Assembly: GCA_964036315.1 (NCBI GenBank)
Contig: OZ038495.1
Coordinates: forward strand, 28,864,682 to 28,928,681
Length of the DNA stretch: 64,000 nucleotides
Direction: 5' to 3'
Origin: Acanthosepion esculentum
Lineage: Eukaryota > Mollusca > Cephalopoda > Sepiida > Sepiidae
The translations under genes and the position numbers were made by a program. A model generated the notes under the pieces. That model was given only the letters and a program-made list of their open reading frames with translations, was not told the origin of the DNA and did not search any database. Shown one piece after another: positions 1-11,879 of this stretch (positions within the stretch are counted from its first letter, which is position 1; each line of letters begins with the position of its first letter).

Positions 1-238
1 TTTGACCGTTTTTTAATTTTATCTTATTAGTTTGATCGGTTTGAAAATCCTTGCAATTAAATCTGAACTTGTAACGTGAAATAATCATAGCTCTGAGGTA
101 ATATTATATTCCTATTGTATGTAATATATATGCTCTGTTAGAATAAATACATTGATCTCTTTTTGTGGATCAGTTTTAATATCTTATATTATTAAGACTC
201 ACTTGGATTATATACCAACGGATTATGACCCTCCCTAA

Positions 239-240
<2 letters not shown>

Positions 241-300
<60 letters not shown>
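241..300. repeat. (AT)30 microsatellite
   Basis: Sixty bases of pure AT dinucleotide. A second tract, (CA)4 followed by about 49 bases of TA with one interruption, lies at 371-427. Reading frames across them are repeat artefacts. Confidence 0.98.
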
Positions 301-304
<4 letters not shown>

Positions 305-370
305 CAAATGTGGAAAAGACAAAGCAAAATCCGAATAACAGAAACAAAAACAAAATAAAAACAGTAAACT

Positions 371-427
<57 letters not shown>
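371..427. repeat. (CA)n(TA)n microsatellite
   Basis: Short CA run passing into a TA run with one G interruption. It lies about 100 bp from the 3' end of the PLE that starts at about 533. Confidence 0.95.
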
Positions 428-429
<2 letters not shown>

Positions 430-532
430 AACAATAAAAATTATTTAAAAAATTGAAATCTTCAGACCCACTGGGCTGTAGATTAATATTCTTTCGTTTT
501 TATCATTATCATTTCATTTAGATTCCTCGAAT

Positions 533-559
533 AGTTTCGGCCAACATGGCCATCATCAG
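533..559 (-). ncRNA. hammerhead-like ribozyme motif at PLE 3' end
   Basis: On the minus strand, CTGATGA is followed by one extra T, then GGCC-ATGTT-GGCC (stem II, 4 bp), then GAAAC. The flanks TTTCTC and GAGGAA can pair as stem I with one G-U. This matches the hammerhead plan CUGANGA/stem II/GAAA. The extra base before stem II and the poor stem III (only about 1-2 pairs) make activity doubtful. Hammerheads in PLE terminal repeats are established in the literature. Confidence 0.55.
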
Positions 560-811
560 GAGAAAAATATTTCTTCTTGCTGGTAGCAGTGAACTACAGA
601 AATGAATGTCTTGATGGAGAAAATGAACATTTGTCTGTAGTTTTCATTTGTTTTTTATTTGTATTTTTATCTTTTTAACATGAATTTATTAACATTCCTT
701 GTGTTAGTCAGTCTCTTTTAAATTGTTATTTGAGATAAGGGCTGGATGGATTCATCCTGCTTTGAATTCCCTTGGTCAGTTTGGCAGTTTTATTGGTTCC
801 TAGAGAAGGTA

Positions 812-1017
812 TGTGTCTCTGTTAAGTGTGTGTGTGTCTCTGTTAAGTGTGTGTGTGTCTCTGTTAAGTGTGTGTGTGTGTTATTTGGTTCTTAGGGAGT
901 GAGTGAGTATGATATGTATAAGGGTGTATATTGCTGTGGGTGTGTGTTATCATTTGTCTCATTAGGGAGTGAGTGAGTATGATGTGTATATGTGTGTATA
1001 TTCGTGTGGGTGGGTGT
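812..1017. repeat. TG-rich imperfect tandem repeats
   Basis: Three copies of a roughly 22-bp unit containing TCTCTGTTAAG and a TG run lie at 812-881. Two copies of a unit of about 70 bp containing GGGAGTGAGTGAGTATGAT follow at 893-1017. They sit in the 3' untranslated part of the PLE. Confidence 0.8.
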
Positions 1018-1139
1018 ATAAGTGTGAGGCCTCAACACCTCCGTAAGCATGTCTGTTTTGTGTGGATGAGAAATGTGGGAAGGTTTTGATTTGTAAGGTT
1101 ATATATTAATACTATCTATATTGTTAAATTTATGGTTTA

Positions 1140-1450
1140 GCTCGGCTGGATAGTGTATTTTTAAACGTCGTATTCACTTATTTTCATGGAACTCTAAAAT
1201 CTTTCTAATGTTATCTGCTCTGGACTTTTCTATTCTCTCAATTATAGTGAATTTGGCATGGGTTTTGAAATCGTGTTTTTCTAGGCGGAAATGTTGTTCT
1301 ACAGGTAATAATCTTTCATGGGGAGTCGACTTAATTCGATTGCGATAATTACTAATTCTGTAGTGAAAGGGCCATTCAGATTTTCCTATATATTGTTTCT
1401 GGCATAGTGTGCATTCTAGGAAGTAAATTATGTTATAACTTCTACAGTTA
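1140..1450 (-). pseudogene. PLE GIY-YIG endonuclease domain
   Basis: Translation on the minus strand gives NIIYFLECTLCQKQYIGKSE, which has the two half-motifs of a GIY-YIG nuclease. Downstream come SNYRNRIKS and EQHFRLEKHDFKTHAKFTII, as in the nuclease of PLE elements. An in-frame stop follows FHENK near the C-terminus. The domain is C-terminal to the RT described above, as expected for an endonuclease-bearing PLE. Confidence 0.8.
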
Positions 1451-1807
1451 GAGTCGTGGTAGATTTTGAAAGAAGATTTAGTGGCTGCGCTAGTGAATGA
1501 ATTTGTGTGTCTAATGTGGTTGCAGCATAAACTTCTTTTGTTGTTACATGGTTATAAAAATCCTGTTGTTTTTGTTGTTACTTTATTACGGATTACCTTG
1601 TCCCCTGAAATATGGTTACTACCTATGATTTCTTTTAGGTTCTTAGGTCTACAATATGCTAGAAGGCCAGGTTTCTTAAACAATTTTTTTAGGTCTGGTT
1701 TGTGATGTAGTATTTTCCAGCGACTTTTGATTATTTGGGATTGTGGAGGCAGAGTGGGGTTGAAAGTAGTTTACTAGAGGAATCTGGCTGGATTTATTTT
1801 TAATCTT

Positions 1808-2862
1808 TTACATTATGGTGTCTTCTCTAGGTGTGGAAATTGCTTTATTTATTTGTTCCCTGATTAGGTGTTGTTTATAGCCACGTGTTGTGAATTGATG
1901 CTCCAGATTTTCAATCTGTTTGTTTAATTCTTCTGATTCTAAGTGCTTGTGAATAGGGAAGGTTCTCTTTGAGGTGTTTAGGGTGGGAAGACTTAAAGTG
2001 TAGATAGTTGTGAGTGTCGGTGATTTTAGTGTGTAGTGTCGTTTGTAGTTTCCTGTTTTCATCTAGGGTGTAAATGCGGGTGTCTAAAAATGTTACCGCT
2101 GTGGATTTTCCATAGTCAAACTTAATTGAGTCGTGCACTGTGTTTAGGGTCATGAGGAATTGGATGAGTTTTGTCGTCACTGCCCGTGTATACAAAGAAT
2201 ATATCATCGATATATATTGCATAGAATACGAAGTCGTTACCAATGAGGGGATAGATATGGGTCTCCTCAAATTTTCCCATGGATATTGTAGCATATGATG
2301 GGGCTGCAATGTTGCCCATGGCACAACCTCTTACTTGAAGGTAGTGTGGTCCACTGAAGTTAAAAGTATTCAATGGACAAATATGCTCCATGGGTTTTAT
2401 GATAAACTCTGTGGAGGTTTTTGATTTCTTCTTTTAATAAATGCTTCCTGATGTGTTTAATGTTTGAAGAGAGTGACCTTACATCCATAGTCACTAGAAT
2501 AGCATTCTCTGGAACTGTTTGAATGTGATTAATTTTGTTTAGTAGATCTGTTGTGTCTATGATGTAGTATTTGACTTCTTAGCTAGGGTTTGTATGTAAT
2601 GGTCTACGTATCTTGAAGTGTGGTCGTGTGGCAGTTGAATGATGAAAGGACGAGCCTTCCTGGGTTGTTGCTTTTGTGTATTTTAGGGAGGAGATAGAAA
2701 CGAGCAGGTGTAATATTTGTGGGTGTAAGTGTTGTGCATGTTTCTTTGTCGATTAGATTGTTGCGAAGCATTATGTTTAGTGAGCTAGTTAATTCTTTTT
2801 TGGTATTCGGGAAGGGGATCTGTAGGTAAGCTTTTATAGGTTTCTTTGTCGGCTAGGTGTTT
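1808..2862 (-). pseudogene. PLE reverse transcriptase, frameshifted
   Basis: In order on the minus strand are a fingers motif RFYLLPKIHKSNNPGR (about 2720-2670), the palm motif GCAMGNIAAPSYA (about 2330-2290) and the catalytic box YIDD (about 2205). These are followed by the thumb region with FLDTRIYTLDENRKLQT and SSHPKHLKENLPYSQALRIR in another frame (2324-1911), then RGYKQHLIREQINKA. The order and spacing match PLE RTs, and the YIDD aspartates are kept. At least three frame changes and several stops, for example in the 2400-2600 stretch, break the protein. The start is not identifiable. Confidence 0.85.
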
Positions 2863-2889
2863 GTATATATATATATATATATATATATA
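2863..2889. repeat. (TA)n microsatellite
   Basis: Short TA tract exactly at the 5' limit of recognisable PLE coding sequence. About 300 bases beyond it (2890-3200) show nothing I recognise. Confidence 0.9.
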
Positions 2890-3205
2890 AACGCTAATTG
2901 TAACTCCTACAATACAAAACGGCTCTGATATAGATAAAGCAACACGCACATATGCGGTAAGACATTCTCCAAATGTAGGAATTGGGACGTGATAAGCTAC
3001 AGTAATTAATTTAATTCTGATATACAATTATGATTAGAGAACGTAAGACATTTTCCTCGCACACAAATTTGTTTTTTTTACTTAAACTGAAGAAAACAAA
3101 AAGAGAATCTACTTATCCCGTGAAATAAATTAACAAAATTTTAATAAAATTGCCACTTTATCTCATCATCTTCACTTTTGTTTCGATAGTAATATGCATC
3201 CTACA

Positions 3206-3206
3206 A

Positions 3207-3254
<48 letters not shown>
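3206..3254. repeat. (CA)n(TA)n microsatellite
   Basis: CA run passing into a TA run, directly next to the 3' end of the truncated PLE that begins at about 3255. Confidence 0.95.
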
Positions 3255-3255
<1 letters not shown>

Positions 3256-4140
3256 GTGTATTTAGACAGCCATCCTTCTTTTATGCAAGTTTCATCACAT
3301 ATGAGAGGCAAGGTGATTTGATTAAGATTTTCATATTGTTTTTCATGTGATCTTATAATTTTTTTTAGTAGATAAATTATATAAAGACTGTCCAAATGCT
3401 GTTTTCTTCGAAGCGCTTTCGGCTATACATTTAGCCTTTTTCAAGTTTTAAATATATTATCTGTTAACAAGAAATAGATTGTTGTATGTATGTTTATATA
3501 ATGTTTAATTTCCAAAATAAGGTCAATATATTGTGCCCATGTTCATAGTTGATATTATTGAGTATTGTTCTTTTATTTTTATTAATAAGGCTCCCATTAT
3601 TTTCAGCCTTTTTGCATACACATGATGCTATTATATTTGTATTAGAAACAAGTATATTTACGAATATGATCCAGTAGGTCTCCATGAGTATTTAAATGAG
3701 ATCTAATTGAGCTATGGTCAGAAATCTGTAGTGTGAGACTTCTAGTCAAACATGTTGTAGTGTGGCCTATACAATTGTTTAAGAATTTTTATTGATCGGG
3801 AATACTATTCCTTAATGGACATTTAAGTTCGTAAATAATATTTGCTCTATTTAGTTTTGTCCTACGAGATAATTGTTATTTTTAACTACAACGTTGTCGA
3901 TTTTAAATTTTCTGTAATGAATAAATTTTTTGCTATTGTCTACTGGTGTTGTGCCTTTTTTTTTATAATGTTCTTAATCTAGTTTCATCTTGCTTGCAAT
4001 TTTAGTTCATCTGATTTTCCGAAAGCGCTCGAAAAAAAAACATTTGGACAGTTTTTATATAATTTATCTACTGAAAAGATCGCTTGAAAAATTATATAAA
4101 AACTTAATCAAAGCACCATGTCTGTCATATTTAATGAAAC

Positions 4141-4143
<3 letters not shown>
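3255..4143 (-). mobile_element. 5'-truncated PLE with inverted terminal copy
   Basis: On the minus strand a GIY-YIG remnant (about 3890-3690) is followed by a 3' terminal segment (about 3450-3255) with a hammerhead-like pattern at 3413-3444. A partial copy of that terminal segment appears in inverted orientation at about 4026-4143, so the element is bounded by inverted ends. Shared landmarks are the blocks around GATAAATTATATAAA and CTGTCCAAATG. Inverted terminal copies are a known feature of PLE insertions. A related copy in direct orientation lies at 25962-26450. Confidence 0.7.
3690..3900 (-). pseudogene. PLE GIY-YIG endonuclease remnant
   Basis: The minus strand encodes NIIYELKCPL, then, after a stop, CIGHTTTCLTRSLTLQ and SSIRSHLNTHG. 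The pattern is the PLE nuclease type (IIY, YIG.TTT.L.RRL, then a conserved H). The Y of YIG is changed to C and a stop separates the half-motifs, so it is inactive. Confidence 0.7.

Positions 4144-4144
<1 letters not shown>

Positions 4145-4228
<84 letters not shown>
4145..4228. repeat. (TA)n(TG)n microsatellite
   Basis: About 28 TA repeats followed by about 14 TG repeats, directly adjoining the inverted terminal copy of the preceding PLE. Confidence 0.97.
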
Positions 4229-4231
<3 letters not shown>

Positions 4232-4349
4232 CATGCTTACATATATACACACATATATTCACATGCATATATATATATTTCTTTACGTGGAACAAAAATG
4301 GAAAATATTTTGACAGATTTTGATGGAATATATAAACCTTTTGCCAGGA

Positions 4350-6660
4350 TCATATTTTCGTGTGTATTACATTAGTTCGTGACCTAGAATAGTATTTCAG
4401 CCCATTAATTTGAATATTTTGTCGTAAGTCAGCCGGCAATCCCACCCGTGCTTTGGGCGGCCGGCCGTTATAATACCACTGCTATATTGTGTACAATGCA
4501 AATATACCAGTCAGATGATGGTGATGCAAATATTAAGAAAATAATTACTAAATATTAAGATTAGTATGTACAGAGTCTATCAATAATACTCATGTTTCGC
4601 AGACTATTACTTTTGGGGGAAGTGAATCTTGACTCCGACTTCCTGGGGTTGATATTCGGGCTCAGATATGAGCCATAACAGGAAAGTCGATTTTGATTGG
4701 CTGTGCTAGTGTGGGAAAGATACATAGAAGAAAGTTTTCAGGAGTTGGTATTACCGGGCAAGCGATGTAGACGCGTTCTCTTTTGTCTCAGAAACGACTC
4801 TCCAGTGAGAGGGGGACATCCCACTAATTAGTTAGATAATGTACATGTCGAACTGGTAATAATTTTTCATTTCTGAACGAAAACAATTAGTGATCGCCGG
4901 CTGAAAGAAGACAACGCTCAGATCCGATTTTAATAGAAGGTATATCGTTCAGTGGCTATTAACACAAACCCAAACTCTCACTTTTATACGGTTAGGCAGA
5001 TAGCAAATGCCATCCCACATCGTAATATTCTACGGCTTTCGCATCTGCTGACACAATATAGCAAGAGTTGTTGCTGAAAAAAAAATTAAATTTTTAATGG
5101 GGTGCAATCATCCGGTTAGGGAAATTATGGGACAGCTTACAGGGTATGTTGAGCAACTGATTCATAAATGAGAGCGGAATTAGATTGAAAAAAACTTCTA
5201 AACTTTTATAGAGTTGTTCAAGTTTCTTTCCACAAACACCAAAAGTGAGCGAGAATTCAAACTCGTTGAACCCTATATCATGATGCCAGGTGGTCTACCT
5301 TTGACCATCATTTGCATTTCGCTCTCATCACTAAATGCTACAGACTTCTATTCAATCTCTATATGAGCTTCTCGCGACAAATTCCGGAAATTGCTAGACG
5401 TTGGTGTAAGTTTCTCAAGGTCAAAGGTGTCTAGAGTCAGTCAGGCGCATAATTCTGCTGTTAGTAAACGATTCTGAATGGCCTAGTTTCACAAAATTGG
5501 GGATCATATTGTCTCTAATGTGTTGTGGTTACCGTGCCATCAGCGACTGATGACATAACAATGCAGCGATCTTTACGAATGTCTCTATTTAATGGCCCTC
5601 CATAACCTGATCCTCACGTAGATTAATATTCATTTGATCACTGTTGCTAATAAAAACATTATCATTCAAGCTACCGAACGCACATGATCTGACTTTTCTC
5701 CAATGGCTCTAATTGAACAAAATGATTATGGCTTCATCTCTGTAGCGTGACACTTGCTTGCGTAGGATTCTTTCAACACTCTGACGTTTATCTAAGCCTG
5801 CATTATTATCTAAAGCTCAGAAATAGACTGTGTAATTGTATACGTGTTAACTACACTACAAAATGGCTGAAAATTTTCGAATATATTCTAGATCTTGGTA
5901 TCTTTATATTGTATCGAAATCGGTATAGTTTCTACCCAGAATAATGTCAGTAAAATTGACGGGGGAATTTATATATTGACTTTGTGCGTACAGCGAAACA
6001 ATTATACAGATAGACAGACAAAATGAAGGAAAAGGGTATAAAGTTACTTTTTATACATTTGGGTTTTTGCATAATTAATCCGTACATGAAATAATCCCTT
6101 CAGTTGTTATAGTTAACAGATTATCCCATCCTAATGACAAATAATGACAAAAACATTAATGTATTTATGTAATAGCATTGTCATAATAATCTATAAAAAA
6201 CGTTACTCTTAATTTTCTTTTGATTCATACTTCATGAATATTAAAATCAGTAGTTAAGAAAACATTTTAAATAAAATATCTATTTTAAGAAAATCTGTAA
6301 GTTTAATACAGAATAGATCTGTGAGAAAGTGGAATAAAGCTTTCTGGCTAAGCCATGCAATTTAAAAAATATATATTTTCTGATTTTATCGTTGTGCGCT
6401 TTTGAGGAATTCAAATTCCCATCTCTTTGTCGAAATGAAGTTTAGCAATAGTAGGAAACAGTAAGAAAGACATTTCCATTGAATACCAACGGCAAGTAAT
6501 TGTTACTGCCATGCATCTTTGTCAATAAGTCCGCTCAAAGAGGTTAGCAGTTGAAAGACCAACATCTCTACACCATTAGATATTAGGAAATAGTGTTTTG
6601 CGATTAAAAAAGTTCAGAATTAAAATTTGTTAAATATGTTGAATATCACTAACTACAATG
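4350..6660. other. unannotated AT-rich stretch
   Basis: I see no convincing gene, RNA or named repeat here. Short open frames, such as 65 codons at 5747-5944, have no recognisable motif. A small GC-rich patch near 4430-4470 is isolated. Confidence 0.6.
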
Positions 6661-6669
6661 TTACACGAA

Positions 6670-7185
6670 TTATCTAGTTTCTGAGGATTATACAGGATTT
6701 ATGAGGATTATAAAGAGTTTATCAGGATTATACATGGTTTATCAGGATTATACAGGGTTTATCAGATTTATACAGGGTATATCAGAATTATACAGGATTT
6801 ATGAGGATTATAAAGGGTTTATCAGGATTATACAGGGTTTATCAGAATTTATTCAGGATTTATCAAGATTATAAAGGGTTTATCCGGATTATACATGGTT
6901 TATCAGGATTATAAAGGGTTTATTAGGATTATACGCGGTTTATCAGGATTATACAGTATTTATGAGGATTATAAAGGGTTTGTCAGGATTATACCGGGTT
7001 TATCAGGATTATACAAGATTTATGAGGATTATAATGGGTTTTGTCAGGATTATAAAGGGTTTATCAGGATTATACACTGTTTATCAGTATTATACAGGAT
7101 TTATGAGGATTATAAAGGGTTTGTCAGGATTATACAGTATTTATCAGGATTATAAAGGGTGTATCACGATTATACAGTGTTTACT
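6670..7185. repeat. 20-bp minisatellite, about 25 units
   Basis: Tandem units of about 20 bp built on CAGGATTATACAGGGTTTAT, with variants in which CAGG becomes GAGG and TACAGG becomes TAAAGG. Two overlapping open frames here simply read the repeat and are not genes. Confidence 0.95.
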
Positions 7186-7189
7186 TTAA

Positions 7190-8220
7190 CTAAGTAAGAT
7201 TTTCGAATAAAGACATTTGAGATGAGAATATTTGTAAATTGTTGGCCTTTGCTTGGTCATTAAGCATTAGTCAAAATATCATAAAAATCCACGCTTAGGT
7301 ACTGTTTTTTGAATGGAATGTTCATTCATAAAAGATTAATATCGAGCATTTCAAGAAGCAGATGTATATAGATTTTACAAGTATTATTAATCTACTGAGA
7401 TCGCCACAAGATTTCTCAAATGTGCAATTATTATAATGTGAGACATGTAATTCAGAGAACCAAAGTAGCTTGTATACAACAGGAACGTGCAGTTTGCAGC
7501 TGAAGAACATTTACTTTTTACTGCGTTAGGAATTTGTTAGATAATTCCATGCGCCAAATGATACAATGGAGAGAAAAATGAACAGAAATGACTGCATTTA
7601 TAATACAATGAGTTACATTTGCATTTTTGTATAACATTTAATTTAGATCATAGTTTAAATCAACATGAAATATGACAGACAGTGCATAGCATCGCCTTTA
7701 AAGAAGAAAATGAGAGCCGCATGGAATGGCATCGACACCGGTTGTTCTTTAAGCGATGGCGCAACAAAAGAGATGTGTATATGAAGATCAAGGATAACGA
7801 GTACAACTTATGAAATTAAATGATGACATGTAAATATAGGTAGACAAAATCTTTGACTATAAAATGAGCATATTTTAATGATTCCTTATATACAGAACTA
7901 CACTTGACACTCATTAGCTCGAATGATTATTCAGACTAACTAATACAATTGATTCTAGTATAGCAATATCAATTGCTAGCATTTGAATTATAACTAAGAT
8001 CTTCGATTCGCCTATTTAACGAACTAACGTAGCGCGTTTTGGCTATGATAAATTAACTAGTTCAAAAGAACACTATAAATATACGAATTTTTGATTAGGA
8101 GACAATGCTACTGATGATAATAATTCTAACTATAGAGATACGGAACAGATCATAAACATTTTCCTTTACATAACTTTAGGTATGCCTTCGTTTATCTCGC
8201 GAGATAAAGGTAGCGTCATG
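7190..8220. other. unannotated AT-rich stretch
   Basis: No gene, RNA or repeat structure recognised. Confidence 0.6.
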
Positions 8221-8910
8221 TTTCATCAAAATGCAGTCCTTTGGTGCTGAAATTGGGGTGGACTCACCAGGGTGCATTACTGTTATACAGAGGCCGTGCT
8301 CTGCCCAGACCAAATGCTCACTCTCTGGAATATAACATCAAGATCCAAAGGAATACAATAGCATTTGAGTTCAGTTTGGTTGCAAGAGATACTGCAAGGT
8401 TGTCAGCTAACCGCCTTTATAAGCATTATCGCTCTTATTTAAAATGCATTTCAAACATGCTCTGTGTAAATAAATCAAGAGTTGGCGCTCTGGAACCTGC
8501 ACATGGTTACCCTACCTAAACCAATCTTACCAAAGCTACGCGGAGCACTGGGCAGTGGTTAAGTAACCCGGTTAACCTAGAGATTCTAAACAGGGTAGTG
8601 GAATCCTGATGGAGGAAAAGCCAAATTTTGTGATTTAATGGGCATGCACCAAGGCAGACCCAAACAGACTTGGACTTCGGCAGCCCGCTGCAACTCCCGG
8701 ACAAGAACTAGGTCTTATCGGTTCCTCTCCTTGCCACTGAAGCCGTCTTTTCGCGAACTAAATGTTCATGTGGCTAGGACTGTGCAATCCTAGCACCACC
8801 TCAAACAATAATGAGAGTGGGCTCTGTCTTTATTCTCTTTTTCCTTTTCTTTCTTTCTCTCAAAAAGTCCTGCGGCGACGGGCAACTAACTACACACACC
8901 ACATCCTTTT
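8221..8910. other. moderately GC-rich unclassified block
   Basis: Base composition is visibly richer in G+C than the flanks, ending in a C/T-rich stretch near 8830-8870. A 92-codon frame at 8241-8519 (plus) has no motif I know. The block could be a piece of an LTR or an untranslated repeat, but nothing decides it. Confidence 0.35.
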
Positions 8911-9139
8911 ACTTCTTAATCTGCCCGTTTGAGTTTCAGAAATATATCTAAATTGCAGTTGAATATTAAATGGAAACGGAAAATAGAATTCGTATTTTTA
9001 ACGATGAATCAAATGATCAAGGTTATTCTTTCCATTGAATAAACTTTGCATTTGACTTTTTCACTGAGAAAACCGTTTTCCCATCCGACTATTTCATAAT
9101 ATTGGTCCTTCGTAATGTAATCAAAAACACTCATAATTT

Positions 9140-10240
9140 TCTACTTTCATCATAATAAAAACTACTAATTACATAAAGATTGATGAAGTGACAGTTTACT
9201 TTCGAATTTGTTTCTAGTGCAATAAACATAGAAACTGGACGAATCGACCAATAAAATGGTATCTCCTTATAGGAAAATCAAGCAAGAGCATTTGTGACTT
9301 TCCAAATAAACTATGTTCTGCTGTAACCTAGAAAGGTTTACTGAATGAGGAATAACCAAAACGGAAGTTGGCAATGAATGGTAATATTTCTAACATCAAC
9401 AAAATACAATACTAGCCAACGGTGTGAAGTAGGTAAACCACTGCTAGTGGTGGATTACTTAGTTAGCATGTTACGTCCACTTACAATAGTGTTCAACGTA
9501 TTCATAAGGATTGGTATATACCCATTCGTATTCATAGGTACGGTATATAACAGTAATACAACCAGAATAATTCATAATTATCTAATTTCAGCATAATAAA
9601 ATCTACTAATTATATAACGTGTGATGAAGTGACAGTTTGGTTTCCAATTTGTTCCTACTCCAATAAACATAGAAACTGGACAAGTCGACCGATAAAAGGG
9701 TACCTCCTTCTAGAAAAATCAAGCAAGAGCCTTTGTGACTTTCCCAATAAGCTATGTTTCTGTTGTAACCTAGAAAGGGTTACTGTATGAAGAATAACTA
9801 AAACGGAGGTTGGAAATGAAACAGTAATCTTTATAACATCAACAAAATACAATACTCACTAGCGTCGTGGAGTAGGTAAACCACTGCTAGTGATAGACTA
9901 CTTAGACAGCATATTACGATATTTACTTGCCTCTACACGAGGTAGGATGTGACACAAAGCCAAATTTAATGAGGGGAATGCATATGCGGAATCGGGTATC
10001 CCCGGACGAGTCTCTGTCCTTCGGCATAGCCTCGTCCGAGTTCCTCTCTGCCCTGAGAGTTCGACACGGCAAGAGCTTCCCATGCAGACAAGGTCACGCT
10101 GCCAATATAGACAGCATGTTACCCCCACTTACAACAGTGTCCAACATATTTATGAGGATTGGGACATACCTATGATATTGTTCATAGGTACGGTATATAA
10201 CAGTTACATAAATTCATTATTGTGTTATGACATGATGCTA
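9140..10240. repeat. two tandem copies of an unclassified repeat
   Basis: A unit starting at about 9168 recurs at about 9603, with landmark GATGAAGTGACAGTTT at 9182 and 9623, a period of 441 bp. The second copy carries an extra block at about 9935-10120. Both copies end in a shared stretch around TTCATAGGTACGGTATATAACAG. The extra block resembles the LINE-like tails at 32.9-33.26 kb and 40.13-40.44 kb. Confidence 0.7.
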
Positions 10241-10895
10241 GACGTTTATAAGAACATAGGAAATATTCCTCCGAAATTAATTTACCAATATCGACCAGGT
10301 TTTACTTCTATGACTATTTCGTCAGTGCGGGGATTAATACAAGATATTCTTGACAAGTTTACGGCCCTCCGACTTTACAAAACCTGACCGAGAACCTTTC
10401 AACGTACATTCGCAACTCATTTTTATTGATAAACACGGGTGTTCTTTCACTCTAAAGAAAGTAAATTAGACTCTGCTTATACCTTTTTTTGATACCCAAA
10501 TTTCTGCGATATCTTCCCCATTTTATTTTGAATTTAAGCAATATAAGATTGTCAATGTCGTATGCATGACAAGCTGAAATAGACGCAGCCCTCGCGTTAC
10601 AATGTGCTGCACTTTGTTCCTTACCTGATAAAGAATTTGTATATAAGTTATAAGACTTCTCCATTATACGAATTCGATAAATCCATGATTTTAAAAATGT
10701 TTTCACTATAGCAAGTCAGGATGGCTGATGGATTAAAAGGTAAGCTGAGTGAGAATAAAGAAAAACTTTGCTGTTCAAACCAGCATATTTATCTTGGATG
10801 ATAGATTCGCAAAATTTCAACTGCTCTTGCAATTTCTAACCAAGCCTTTTATTCAAACCACATCGTGCAATGTATCATTTCCTCGTGCGTTTCCC
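10235..10895. repeat. dispersed duplication, copy 1
   Basis: This segment recurs in the same orientation at about 15968-16635 with only scattered differences, and both copies run directly into a GATA-type array. A minus-strand open frame (84 codons here, 123 codons in copy 2) is shared. It shows no known domain, and its C-terminal end differs between the copies, so coding potential is unproven. Confidence 0.85.
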
Positions 10896-10896
10896 T

Positions 10897-11180
10897 GAGA
10901 TAGATAGATAGACAGACAGATAGATAGTGAATAGATAGATAGATAGACAGATAGATAGATAGTGAATAGATAGATAGATAGATAGATAGATAGATTGATA
11001 GATAGTGAAAAGATTGAGATAGATAGATAGATAGATAGTGAATAGATAGATAGATAGACAGACAGACAGGGAACAGATTGAGATATATAGATAGATATAT
11101 TATGAACAGATTGAGATAGATAGATAGATAGTGAACAGATTGAGATAGATAGATAGATAGATAGATAGATTGTGAATAGA

Positions 11181-11211
<31 letters not shown>

Positions 11212-11542
11212 TGGACAGATTCAGGTAGATAGATAGATAGATATATAGATAGGTAGATAGGTAGATAGAGATTGTGAACAGATTGAGATAGATAGATAGA
11301 TAGATACATATATTGTGAACCGATTGAGATAGATAGTTAGATATATTGTGAACAGATTGAGATAGATAGATAGACAGTGAAAAGATTCAGATAGATAGAT
11401 AGATAGATAGATATATTGTGAACAGATTGCGATAGATAGATAGTGAACAGATTGAGATATATAGATAGATAGTGAAAAGATTCAGATAGATAGATAGATA
11501 GATAGTGAACATATTGAGATAGATACATAGATAGATAGTGAA

Positions 11543-11573
<31 letters not shown>

Positions 11574-11773
11574 TGAACAGATTGAGATAGATAGATAGAC
11601 AGACAGACAGTGAACAGATTGAGATAGATAGATAGACAGACAGACAGTGAACAGATTGAGATAGATAGATACATAGATATATTGTGAACAGATTAAGATA
11701 GATAGGTAGATAGATAGATAGACAGACAGACAGGCAGTGAACAGATTCAGATAGATATATAGTGAACAGATTG

Positions 11774-11823
<50 letters not shown>

Positions 11824-11872
11824 TCTGTCTGTCTGTCTGTCAGTAGTCAGGCAGACAGACAGATAGCTAGAT
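10897..11872. repeat. GATA/GACA-type satellite array
   Basis: Nearly 1 kb of GATA units with GACA runs, broken at semi-regular intervals by AGTGAACAGATTGAG-like spacers, giving a higher-order period of roughly 35-60 bp. It ends in a short inverted patch where GATA gives way to CTGT, near 11823-11840. Long minus-strand frames rich in I, Y, L and S are artefacts. Confidence 0.97.
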
Positions 11873-11879
11873 ATTGCAT

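Larger units (their letters stand above)
531..2862 (-). mobile_element. degenerate Penelope-like retroelement (PLE)
   Basis: Read on the minus strand this segment holds the successive parts of a PLE. It has a reverse transcriptase (about 2862-1700), a GIY-YIG endonuclease (about 1445-1140), then about 600 bp of TG-rich 3' sequence ending in a hammerhead-like motif at 533-559. PLEs use RT and GIY-YIG activities for target-primed insertion. Multiple frameshifts and stops make this copy dead. Its 5' side stops at a (TA)n tract at 2863-2889. No intact open frame joins the domains. Confidence 0.85.

Noticed and set aside
1466..1705. 79-codon plus frame and other plus-strand frames over 1.4-2.0 kb
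   Set aside because: They are the opposite strand of the PLE coding remnant.
6670..7185. A CRISPR-like array, because of regular 20-bp spacing
   Set aside because: There are no unique spacers between repeats, units are continuous and degenerate, and the DNA is eukaryotic; minisatellite.
8241..8519. 92-codon plus frame in the GC-richer block
   Set aside because: No motif, splice context or start context supports it; length is within chance for that composition.
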